Shown here: positions 35,149-46,221 of the stretch, one piece after another
How positions within the stretch are numbered: position 1 is the first letter of the stretch
Layout of the letters: each line of letters begins with the position of its first letter
Assembly (NCBI GenBank): GCA_020631735.1
Contig: CM036170.1
Location: 68,711,737-68,775,736, forward strand
Reading direction: 5' to 3'
DNA: 64,000 bases
Source: Saccharum officinarum
Lineage: Eukaryota; Streptophyta; Magnoliopsida; Poales; Poaceae
Program-made: the position numbers and the translations under genes
Notes under the pieces: model-generated
What the model was told of the DNA's origin: nothing
Database searches by the model: none
Seen by the model: the letters and a program-made list of their open reading frames with translations, nothing else

Positions 35149-36953
35149 CGCCTTAACCGAGCTCTAGCCACCTGCGTAAGAAGTCAGGGACCCACCTGCG
35201 CAAGAAGACAGGACTCAGAAACCAACCTGTGCTAGATATAAGTTATAGTTCATAAATGAGGAGAAATTGCATATTGTTAGGACAAATTCTGTACTAAATT
35301 TTTCACCGCATAAGTGCACATATTAATTATTAAAATGGAGTGTCTAATTGTACAAGCAGATAGTGACAAAATTTTAGGCGACTCGAATCATGTGAAATGT
35401 TTTGAAGCAGCAGAAACAATTTTCTTTGGCGAGAAACAACAATTGCACAGGGTACTTCGACCTCTCCCCTCCACGAAATCAGTTCCAAGAACTTGTCCAT
35501 GAGCTCATGAATGCCCACAGCCTGTATGCATCCATAAAGCTGCTCTGATCCCCTGAGATCTAGTGAAGTCAGGCAGGCGCTACTTGATCTCCAACCATGA
35601 GGCGACTGCAGAAAACACAAGCAGAAAATATATATTGGACTGATAAATATATACATGAGCAAGCCTGTGGAGCTACTAAAATAACACTACTAAATTAAAA
35701 TAACACTACTAAATTACAGAATATATTACACAATAGACTAAAACAAAACTACTCATATGGACAGGATATTTGCAGAATGGAACTTTTTGGAGCTATTTAA
35801 AATAACACTACTATATTGCCTCATTCAGCATCCTGTAGAGCTCATCTCTAGCTCAACACATTCCCTTTCTTTGCTGTCTACGATAATCCCTTTCATTGCT
35901 GTCTACGACAAAAAATAAGTCCCTGTGTTTTCTGAAAGTAGTGCTTCCACATTAGCTTTTCTGTTTGACATATAAAGTATAAAGAAACTGTAATTCTGTG
36001 GTAAATTTTATCACAACAGAATAATGCTATGGATGTTGAGAAAAACATAACTTTTGTGTCTGTTTTTCTAACATTGCACAGCAGTCAAATCTGTGATGCC
36101 ATTGGCTCCTCTCATCACCATCTTCCAATTCTGGAGGAATATAGAGAAAAATCTGCTTCATGAAATTTTTTCCCACCCTATATTCTTGAAAATGCAAAGA
36201 TGAGCTGATCGTGGTGCATTCATAACCATTCTTCACTCATAGCCAGTCATCATCTATCTGCACTAATGTTGTTTTGACCTGAATGTTTGCCCACGTCTTT
36301 GACTACACTGGCATGATAAATGTGAAATTTCAGTAAGCACAGATACAACATTTGTTCCCCTCAATTTTTGTTTCTGAGTTGAGCGGGAGAGACTATATAT
36401 GGACCTAATAGTAACAAACCGTATAAATCCAAGATAGTGTGACACAAGTTGCAAAAGGACCCTAGATAAATAGCACAAACCTCGATTTTCATTTGAATGG
36501 CCTAGGAATATTACATCTTGTGCCATGTAGATTGATTTTTTGTAATTTAGTTTTTTTTTAATAAAAACATTTATTATTGTTCTGAAGGCCTAACTTCTGC
36601 AGTATGCTTCTTGCACGAGAATAGTAGGTATCATCACTTTGTGGCTATGACAACTTTTGACAAACCTACAAAACATCTCAAATCGGCAATGGTTAGAATG
36701 ATCTGCTCGAGCATTGGGTGACAGTTTATAAAGCAGAAATTTTGCTGCAGATCTACATAGGATACAAAAGGCAAGGCTAGTTGTAGACTTACAGTCATGG
36801 TAACATTTCCAACACAGAGGAAATAGCATCGACAAGACAATACTCATGAGCAACGAAACGACTTCCATCAGCAATAGACGATTTGATTGTTTCATAGCTT
36901 GACAATACTACGATACTAATATCTTCTGTTTTAACCACAGCTAATATCGACAT
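35149..36953 (-). pseudogene. Possible remnants of an unrecognised minus-strand gene, copy A
   Basis: Several exon-like frames occur on the minus strand. One follows a good acceptor (TTTTCTGCAG at about 35605-35614) and encodes SPHGWRSSSACLTSLDLRG, then EQLYGCIQAVGIHELMDKFLELI (to about 35460). Another near 36190-36050 encodes MKQIFLYIPPELEDGDERSQ, then WHHRFDCCAML. I do not recognise the family and cannot join the pieces with confidence. They could be exons of a real gene whose 5' end is the CpG-rich block at 37800-38350, or chance. Confidence 0.3.
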
Positions 36954-36956
36954 TCA

Positions 36957-37200
36957 GGCCTGGTTTAGATGGCCAAAAAGAGCCAAAAATTTTTGCACAG
37001 TACCTGTCACCTCGAATCTTTGGACGCATGCATGGAGCATTAAATGTAGGTAAAAAAATAACTAATTGCACAGTTTATCTGTAAATGTCGAGACGAATCT
37101 TTTGAGCCTAGTTAGTCCATGGTTAGACAAATTTTGCCAAATAACAACGAAAAGTGCTACCATAATTTTTTTCCAAAAATTTTCGGAACTAAATGGGGCC
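36957..37200. mobile_element. MITE, TCA target duplication, copy A
   Basis: The 244-bp element has ends GGCCTGGTTTAG and, reverse complemented, GGCCCCATTTAG, with TCA on both sides (36954-36956 and 37201-37203). The internal CGAATCTTTGGACGCATGCA and CATTAAATGTAG words are common to an abundant grass MITE family. Confidence 0.75.
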
Positions 37201-37203
37201 TCA

Positions 37204-38974
37204 GAACACAAGGATATAATAAAAAAAGTTGTAAAATCAATGGAAAGATAAAATGAGTAGGGTGCAGATTCTCATAATCATACTGAATTTCGACCAATAC
37301 ATGATGCTGGATTGCTGAGTCGGCCGGTGCGAATACTCCTGAGAAGCAGCGTGTCCTTCAGCTCCTCTCTTGAGTGGGTGCCTTGGTCCAAATTTAAGTA
37401 TAGTATAAGTTGATAGATAAATAAATAATAAATCAAAGGGAATTGGCTCCTAAAGTCCTAATTCAAAGCGAATCTGCTAGGAATGCCAGATTTGCTGCTT
37501 AATCTAGTTGTCTGGTTGACAGATCAAATACCTAAATCACATCACTGCCAAGGCTTTCTTCTTTACTGCACCATGGTATGGGCCTCAGACAAGCAATTGG
37601 TGAAATTTGGATAGCTGAGATCCCAACAAAATTAGATGCAGACTCAAGAGATATCTCCAACATGCACACAGTAGTAAAATTGGAGATAAGAAAACTACAA
37701 AACGAACAGATTATTAGAGTCTCTCCATCAATCTGTCAGTAAATCAAGGATCTGAAGAGGTTGGCTAACCTACAGATCATGGGTGAGAGAAAACAAGGAC
37801 GATTTAGCAGAGCCATCCACTGAACCCCGACGGACCAGGGAGTACGGACTGCGGGAGGGCTGAGTGCAGTCAGTCGGACGATGGGGATCACGATGGTGGA
37901 GCAACGGTGTCGAGGAGCCGGATTTGGCGCGGTGGATCAATGCAGTCGCAGTGAGGTTACCAATCGCAGCCGCAGCCGCGTGGGATCCGAGGAGCAGCAT
38001 CTGTGAGAATAGAAATCGAAACGACGTCTTGCCTGATCGCCGCCACCAACACCTCGCCGTCGACGTCGATCTCACCCCGCCATAGAGAGGAGCAGCAGGG
38101 AGAGGACCAGCAGGCGTACACGTCTAGCGAGCACAAGGCGCGTGCCGGGGATCTACGTGCTCGCCGATGTGCTCCGGCCTTCCTGCTCGCCACCGCGTCG
38201 TCGTAGGAGATGGCCCGGCCTTCCTGCCCGGTGCCGCGTCGTCGTAGTAGACGGCCACGGAGGAGGCGGCGGCACGTCGAGCGAGCACAAGGGCGCGAGG
38301 GCGTGGATCTACCTGCTCCGGCTGGCGGTCGCCGATCCGGGCGGTTCGGCCTCTGTTTTTGTCTCCGTTATGAGGGGGTGCGGTTTTTTCTCGGTGAAAA
38401 TAAAAATGAAAATGTTGAGAGGGTGCGGTGGCATTAGTTTGAATATGCGGGCGAGTTTGAGTCGTTGCAAACTTTCATCTACGGCTATCAGATCGTGGTT
38501 GGATGGCTTTATAACCTTTGATTTTAATAGAGACAAATTCTTATGAACGTTTTTCTGGGTGCACAAAGTTTAGATCCCTCAGCGGGGGACGTTTTTTGGA
38601 TGAACCTAAATTTATTTAAGTTTTCAATTATAGTAGAGATTTATTTCTACATATCAATTGAGTGGTCACCATAGGGTGTCACACTCGCACTATTGATATT
38701 GGAGTGCGATATTAGGAGTACATACGTAGCTAATTTCCGAAGGGTCCATACATACACACGGGCATTTTGCCCTCTGGACACCTAAATTGAGCATTAGATC
38801 TCAATCCAAATGCTATTGTATTGTCATCTTCACTGTCTCACCCTCTCCTCTGTATGTCAAGCTAACGACATTCCGACCATTAAATCTGGATCCCATTGTT
38901 ATTGTATTTCATCTTCACTATCTCGCTCTCTCCTCTGTTGGTAAGTAACAACCATGACATGCTTTACATGCTCG
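37204..38974. other. Intergenic DNA with CpG-rich block, copy A
   Basis: 37800-38350 is GC- and CpG-rich, unlike its surroundings, and contains a diverged internal duplication of about 150 bp (GAGCACAAGG...GCGTG...GATCTAC...CTCCGG at 38130 and 38285). It looks like a promoter/first-exon region, but no frame resembles a known protein. A diverged two-copy repeat of about 80 bp (TCTCACCCTCTCCTCTGT type) lies at 38790-38940. Confidence 0.4.

Positions 38975-39015
<41 letters not shown>
38975..39015. repeat. Poly-C tract, 41 C, copy A
   Basis: An uninterrupted run of 41 C on the plus strand. The equivalent tract in copy B has 29 C. Long homopolymers are unstable and hard to sequence. Confidence 0.9.
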
Positions 39016-39017
<2 letters not shown>

Positions 39018-39844
39018 CTGAGAGATCTACTACTCGCTAACCTGTCGGAGGAAGTTGCCCCCGCCGTGACCCTCCTGGTCAACAATCCTCCTTCATCCAG
39101 ACCTATGGCACTCTCTCACCACCCGCCCCACCCATCTAGAGATGGTAATGGCCCCGACTACTGGTTCCTCACAAAGAATTTTCCCTATTAAGGAACAGGG
39201 ATGGGACTAATTTAGTCCCCATGGACATTGAAATGGATAAATAAATCCCCATTGGGTTCCGTGGGGATGGGCCACATTCCTCATTTAGTCACGGAAAGAA
39301 GTTTCAAATGAAACAAAGAAAGATTGCCTCTGGCTATATCTTACTGCCTTTGAGATTCCTACGAAGTGAAACAACCATTATAAGAATTATTAATATTCTT
39401 TTGAGATTAGCATCGTTACCCCATTCTAGATGTCACCCTAAGCTTTAAGACTGACCTCAAGCAACATGATGCAGGTTTTAAACGACTGTTTATGATATCT
39501 TAGTACTTAAGACTATGGTCAATGACCTAAAATTCTTTATTTTTAAAACTACAAAAGGAATGCTAATAAAAAATATAATAAGCACAAGAGTTCCAAATTA
39601 ACTTGAGCATAAAAATTACAACAATTGATAATATAAAAATATGTAATTTAATATAAGCATTTTTATAATAAACACAAGATATGTAATTTAAAACATATAA
39701 AAAACACAAAAGTTTCAACTTAACTTGAGGATAAAAATATGCAATTTAAAAATCTACAACAATTAATAAGATTAAAAATAAAATCAGATAGAGACTATAA
39801 AGTATCTATTGTAACTATTGTGTTAGGAAATGAAAAAGAAAAAA
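39016..39844. other. AT-rich intergenic DNA up to the gap
   Basis: No gene. 39560-39800 holds a degenerate tandem repeat with recurring AAACACAA(G/A)A, TTAACTTGAG(C/G)ATAAAAAT and CTACAACAATTAATA words. Confidence 0.4.
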
Positions 39845-39944
39845 NNNNNNNNNNNNNNNNNNNNNNNNNNNNNNNNNNNNNNNNNNNNNNNNNNNNNNNN
39901 NNNNNNNNNNNNNNNNNNNNNNNNNNNNNNNNNNNNNNNNNNNN
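39845..39944. other. Assembly gap of 100 N
   Basis: Exactly 100 N, the usual placeholder for a gap of unknown size between contigs. The translated frame spanning it is meaningless. Confidence 0.99.
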
Positions 39945-40406
39945 TATTATGCAGAGCTTAGATGTTGCCGTAAATGGTTTAGCATACTTGATGTTGAAAC
40001 AAAATTTAGTTCCCTATACTTTCGATTATTCCAAAAACCTCTTATGTCAAATGAAATATATTTGTAATTTGCTAATTCACCAAACACCAGGCCATGAGAT
40101 GGAGAGGAAGAGTGTTGAGAGGGAGAGAAACACTCGAGCGCGAAATAGCATTACCGAACTTAGAAGTTCAGGAGCCCGTGTTACGCAGCTACAACTACAA
40201 AATGGCACTTGTGGATCAATATACTCCACAGAGGGATATGGAACTATATCGATGTAGAGATGTCATAAAAAAATCATACACTACACAGATAACTATAGAA
40301 CTTAATTAGGCAATGCGCTTATGTGTAATTCAGTGCCATTTTTTATAGCATAACAAAAATATAAGTAGCTCCAGGCCTCCAGTTCCATCTTTTCCATAAA
40401 CTGCAG

Positions 40407-43400
40407 CTACGGTTGCACTGGCTGGTTCCGTAGCCTCCTTGTCGGATCTGGCTTCACAATTCTAAATTGGTCCCGAACCTCCATCATACTCGAGCTTACA
40501 AACTGAAGAAAACAGAGTAACAATTGTTCAGAGAGAAATGCCAAAATGACGCTCTTTCGGAATTTTCTGGAGTTTTCGTTATTCAATGCCACTTTAATCT
40601 CTGAAGCACTATTTCAATCAAACATGTGAGAAGATAGAAAACATTGAGAAAAAGGAAAGGAAATACAAAAACTGACCTGAACCAGCATATCACCTCTTGT
40701 GGCATGCACCCTGGCATACCCGAACTCTGAAACTCTTGATAAGCTCCACTTGTTCAACTGATTATTTGGAAATCAAGGCAAGATTGTTAACAAGCATGTA
40801 TAGTATTGGATATCAATTTATAGTTATAAACTTAAAACTATTTCTCAAATCTTAATGTTCACTGAATAATTATTACAAGAAATCTCATGTATATCATACT
40901 TCTTCAAGATCATGCACTACTTGCTTTGGACTACAAAAGACTTGTTACTATAATTCTTACCACAATCTTAGGGAACTTGTCCAAGCTAAACCCTCCAGCT
41001 CCAACAATGGCATGAACAGGCGCAGTATATTTGCTGTTGTCATAAGTATCAATTCCACTTGCATCCTTCTTTGGCTCGCCTTTGCATATGCTCTGGTATA
41101 CTGCACAAGTCCTCTCATAGTTGTGTACATGGCCAAAGAAAACCAAATCCACCTACTCACCCAAAAAACAAAACATGCTACTATGGTTAGCGTAGTCAGA
41201 TCAGCTGGTCATTTCTTTTCATACCAGCCTGACGTAGTTAAGTTTCAGTTTTCAAGTGTGATTTCTTACCTGGTACTTGAGTAAGAGTGGCTCAATGGAG
41301 GCCACAAAAATTGGATCTACATTAACTGGTATTCCGACATGGGATGAATACATCGGTCTATGCCTGCAATTTTCATTGAAGTATGGTGATTCTGTTTCTT
41401 GTATCTGAATAGCACATATTGCAGATTCAAGAAAAACAAAGTATAAAACGAAAGAACTTAAGTATGTAATTTTACTGGGTCGGCATGATCTGTCCATAGC
41501 CAAGCTACTTCAAAACAAACATGCTTATGTACTCACCCAATGAAAATTACCCATGGGGTCCTCGATATATTGACTGATGACAAGTCTTGATTCATCCATT
41601 TGTACTATTCAAACAATAAACTTTTCAGAGAGACAATACATACATTTCTAAGTCCGAACAATACACGAAAAGTTCCAATTGATTGTATACCTGCTCCGAC
41701 TTCTCTGACCACTTATGCTCAGTTGACATCACGACGAAGTGAATGCTCCCTTGCTCAATTGAATACCATGGCTTATCCTTACTGACAGCTGGCATTTGGA
41801 AATATGACTCATATGCAACTCCACATTCGCCACCTGAATCTGGGGTCACATATACAGAACCAGATTCTCTGCATAATCCCTGAGGCAGACAACGCAAGTT
41901 CATGGTCAATGATGGTGCATTTCAAGACACAAATCAACTGTTCAGATTAGACTGCAAACTTAAGATTTTAAAAGTAGCAGTTACCTTTCGTGATTACCAA
42001 TAGCGGTCATATAGGGAACTCGAGAAGCGACTGGCGCTATGAGGTTTAGGAAGAAGTCCCATTCAACCAGAAAGCCTGTAGCATAGCTTATATCTCCTAT
42101 GTGGAAGACTGAATCGACCTTTCCTGTCTGGATTTCTTTAGCCACTGCCTTGGCCAAAGAAATTGATCCAGGCTGCAAACGCATGCCGTGAGAGTTACTT
42201 CTGAATACAAAACCCAGAGTTAAGCGATTCTGTTGCTGGAGGCAACATTTTGGTCTACCTGAATGTAGTGTTCCACTGATGGGTCCAGCGGAGCCTTCCC
42301 CATATCACCATAGATCACAAATGATGTCTCGGGTGAGCCCGCAGCTGGTGGCATTCTGAATTTGTTTGTGCCACTCCAACCCACAGAATCACTGCACAAG
42401 CACAAACTCAAAATCTGTGTGAACACACAAAACATCCATCTCCTTTGGTTGCCAGAATGTTACCTTACTATCACCCATGGCATTTTCTAATTCTGAAGCG
42501 TTGTGGATCAGTAGTTTTGTTTGCAAGGATCTTAGTCACAAGAGGACTTTACCTTCCGTAACGGTAGGTGTAGGACTGAGAAGGCTGGAGCCCGGTCATG
42601 ACAGCCGTGTGAATGTAGCCAGGGTCATGCCACCCGAAATCCTTGGCAGGGCTTGGTAACAAGGGGCTACCTGCACGGAGATAAGTTTGCCCAAGCAATT
42701 CCAGAATCAAACACTGTCACATTTCCTCAGTAACGTCTGCTCTCTCATAAACGGACGATCACAGCTTACTGCACATATCATTCTGCGTGAACGTTGCCAC
42801 TTGAGAAGTCGCAGACTTGCCTACTCCGTACTGAACCTGCTGCGGCCTCCGGTCGCCGCTCACCCAGGTAAGCCTCATCTGGCAACACCCAATGCATGCT
42901 TCCAGCGCTCAGATACAGTGCCGCAGAGCTGTTGCTATTGCAGAAAATCACCGTAGAATGAACGAAGAGACAACGGTGGGACTGCTCACCGATGTGGCCG
43001 TGGAGTCGGTGCTGGAGAGGTGGCCGTAGAGCGGGCTGGCGGGGTTGGCGAACCGGAGCGCGCCGGACCGCCTGAGGACGCACGGCGTCCGGAAGCCGCC
43101 GGAGAAGAGCACGAACTCGATATCGGTGCGGAAGTTGACGACGTGGAAGGTGACGGTGGCGGCGCAGGTGCGGACGTTGCAGGCGCCCGACGCGTCGCGC
43201 TTCTGGCATGCCGCGGTCTTGCAGCCCAGGTAGCCAGGGTCGCGCGTCAAGTACTGGGCCTGCACAACCCCCGGCAAGAGGACCGCGTCAAATAAGCTCA
43301 AGCTCAATTCGGCCCGAAACATGGCGTCTTTAGCAGCCCATGCATAACTTGGCCCATTATTTGGGACGGCCTTGAAGATCATGGGTGTGCGAGAGCATGT

Positions 43401-44284
43401 TGCCCATTTGAACCATGCAACGCACGTGATGCATGTGATGACAATGTACCATACCATACGGATGGCCAATGTTTGCACGCTAGCTTAGGCTTGCTTCATT
43501 CATCATTATGGATGCCCATTCTTGTGAGACATGTTGCATTGGGCCGGTACCGAAAAATGTCGCTATGATCAAATACTTAACCACCTATAGCTTCCTTTTC
43601 TTAAACTCAGCAACCTCTTAATGAAGAGAACGACTTGAACATGGCAGAAAGAAGTTTGTATAGCAATTCGTGGCAACTAGTACACTTAGTACGTAGGCAA
43701 GGATGAGCCAGCGAAAACAGAAGGGTGAAGCAAACTTGTTTCCGAAACTTGCCTTGACAGGGTAGTGGCACAGAAGCGGGAGATGCGCTAGATCGCCGGT
43801 CTGGACGTAGTTAGCACCACTCAAAGGGCATCCAGAGACACTGCGCATGCACCAATTCACGGAGAGACCAGAGACGACGACGATCCGTTATCAAAAATAT
43901 ACGATCGAAACAGCTAGCAGCTAGCAGTACGCCAGTCAAAATTATTGCTATAACTTGTTTCTAAAATTACCTGGAGTAGTTGGAAGGCGTGATCATTGCG
44001 ACCCAGTCATCGGCGTCGGGCCTGAGGACGCCGGCCACGGTCACCCTGACGAACGCCTCGTCGGGGAGCGGCGCCCCGCCGGTGCTCACGCTGATCGCCA
44101 GGTACGGGCTCGGGTTGGAGCACACGCCCAACCTCCTCCGGTTCACCGTCCTGAACTCCGACTTCCCTGCGAAGCTCTCATGCAGCATCTCCGGAGGCGG
44201 CGGCGGTGGCGGCGTCCAGCACGACACGGCGGTGCAGAGGCCGAGGAACACTAGCAACGCAACGCCGGAGCCGGAGAGACCCAT
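40407..44284 (-). CDS. Purple acid phosphatase, PAP1-like, copy B, 2-bp insertion in exon 8
   Basis: Exons by collinearity with copy A: 44284-43971, 43840-43753, 43259-42990, 42878-42770, 42670-42553, 42391-42259, 42172-41985, 41879-41691, 41604-41537, 41363-41270, 41152-40961, 40757-40677, 40502-40407. All splice sites and metal-ligand motifs match copy A. Exon 8 carries two extra bases near its 5' end (plus strand CAGATTCTCTGCAT at about 41861-41874 against CAGATTCTGCAT in copy A), which shifts the frame with the normal acceptor and soon meets a stop. Using the AG eleven bases further into the exon (TTATGCAG|AGAATC) would restore the frame and remove about three residues directly after GNHE. 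One exon-3 upstream intron base and a few others also differ. It may be an allele, a recent duplicate or a sequence error. Confidence 0.8.
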
Positions 44285-44344
44285 CGCAACGTACACAGTT
44301 ACGCACGCGTGAGACTACGGCCGCGCACAAAATGTGCCTCAAGA

Positions 44345-44354
44345 TTATATATAA
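44345..44354 (-). promoter_or_regulatory. TATA box of PAP copy B
   Basis: TTATATATAA about 65 bp upstream of the ATG at 44284, identical in context to copy A. Confidence 0.6.
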
Positions 44355-45012
44355 GCACTACCGGGAGGAGCTGATCGATCGAGGAGGCGCGAGACTATTA
44401 GGGCCGCACCAGCACTAACAAGGATGTCTTCCCTCTCCCGTGTGGACAGTTACAGGCTTACATACAGCTTAGATATACCTATATTATATAACAATATACT
44501 CCTAAGACTAAATTATATATTCGTGGGGATATAGCTTTGACTGAATATAATATATAAAAAGAAAAAAGATGCTAGAAGTTGTATCTTCATTGACATTTAT
44601 AGCTTTGACTCGATATCCCTATCTTAACATTGATTAACTTTAGAGAAAAGACTAACATCATTTATGACATTAAATAAAACATTATAAAAATCTATTCAAT
44701 GATATATCTAGTAATATACTAATTTTATATCATAAATATTAGTGCTCTTTTCTATAAATTTAGTCATCTTAAAATAGTTTGATTTAGAATAATTCTAGAA
44801 GTTGATTCATTTTGAGACGAGTGGAGCGTGCATGTGGACAATTCTTTCACAAAGGGCACAAAAATTAATTAATTAACTCTGGAAAGCAAGAAATAGCAAC
44901 ATGATATTGTGCGTTAAATATAACTAGTATAATGCCCGTGTTAACGCTACGGTGATATTTGGTAATACAAATCAAACAATAAAAAGTGAATTACCTGCAC
45001 AAGGAATACTTA

Positions 45013-45329
45013 GGGTCTGGTTCTGGCCGTGGGTCTCCACGCGGTTGCCGACGGCGCCAAATTTTGGCTTCGGCGCCATAGGAGAGGCGTGATTTTGTAA
45101 TATAAGTAGTAGTGGTAGCCACAATTTTGACAGGAACCAATCAGCAACCGGGTCTCCACGTAGTTGCCGGCGGTGCCAAATTTTGGCTTCGGCGCCATAG
45201 GTGAGGCGTGATTTTGTAATATGAGTAGTAGTGGCAGCCACAATTTTGACAGGAACCAATCAGCAGCGGGAGAACCAGTGGCCCCTGCAGTCCGGCGTGG
45301 CTTGCGTTGACAGGGAACCAAACACCCCC
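45013..45329. mobile_element. MITE-like element with internal tandem duplication, copy B
   Basis: Counterpart of 31030-31346 with the same TTA flanks and the same two 119-bp units. Confidence 0.6.
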
Positions 45330-46221
45330 TTAGTTTCAAAAGATTTGGATCCAATATTACTACGGGAACACCCATCTCTTTGCCAAATAGAGCTTTATTA
45401 TCTTGGATTCAACAATATCTTACAAAAGAGGACTCTTGTCACAAAACTGAGTCTTTGACATGACATATTTGCAAAATATGAACGTTCATACACAACTTTA
45501 TTTCGCTCCACTCTAAACTTCTCAATTTTTGAGCTTTGCAGCTACCAGCCTTCCTTCTGAGCTCATGGGCGATCGATGTCACCAAGGAGCGATCAGGTTG
45601 TACTTGCACGTGTCAACAAAAGAAAAACAAGAAAGAAAACTCATGAGCTATTTGACTCGAGCTGTCGAGCATGCTGCAGCTTCTGTTTCTGCTTCTACCG
45701 AATCCCCTCCAAGCATGGTACAACTTCTGCTTCCTCAACATCCCTGCAATGTTTACACAGATCACGCCACCTAGTTAATTTTGGTTGCCCATCTCTTATC
45801 TAAAAACTATAGGACACTACTACACTCAATACCAGCCATATAAGCATAAAGAAATTTGAGATTACTTCAGGCAGTTTGGTTGGACCCTTTTCCACAAGCA
45901 TTAGCAATCAGTCTAGTCCAGAATGCTAGAGATCATTTTCTGAAGGTAGAATCCACCACTTTCTCATAGCCTAATCCTCTAGAAACAGGATAGCAGTCTA
46001 CCTATAATCTTCCATATGCCAATCCAATAGTAGCCTCACACGTGACATTTCATATGCCAATCCAGTAGTAGGCACCACAAATCAAAGCAGAAAAGTTTGC
46101 AGTGTCGCGTCACAAGAACAAACTTAACGAGTGACTTCCATTTAGAAGAATAATCAAATCGTACCTATTACCAGCTCTGCATCTCCACCGCGTTATGCTT
46201 TGATTGCCCCCAGACTGTCAC

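Larger units (their letters stand above)
25959..39844. repeat. 13.9-kb duplicated unit, copy A
   Basis: This segment is nearly identical to 39945-53825 in gene, intron, MITE, solo LTR and intergenic sequence; the differences I noticed are scattered single bases and small indels. It ends exactly at the 100-N gap. The first base of copy B after the gap corresponds to 25959. See the findings for the contig-overlap explanation. Confidence 0.95.

Noticed and set aside
39739..40257. Frame running through the N gap
   Set aside because: It exists only because N was translated as unknown residues. The flanks are intergenic.
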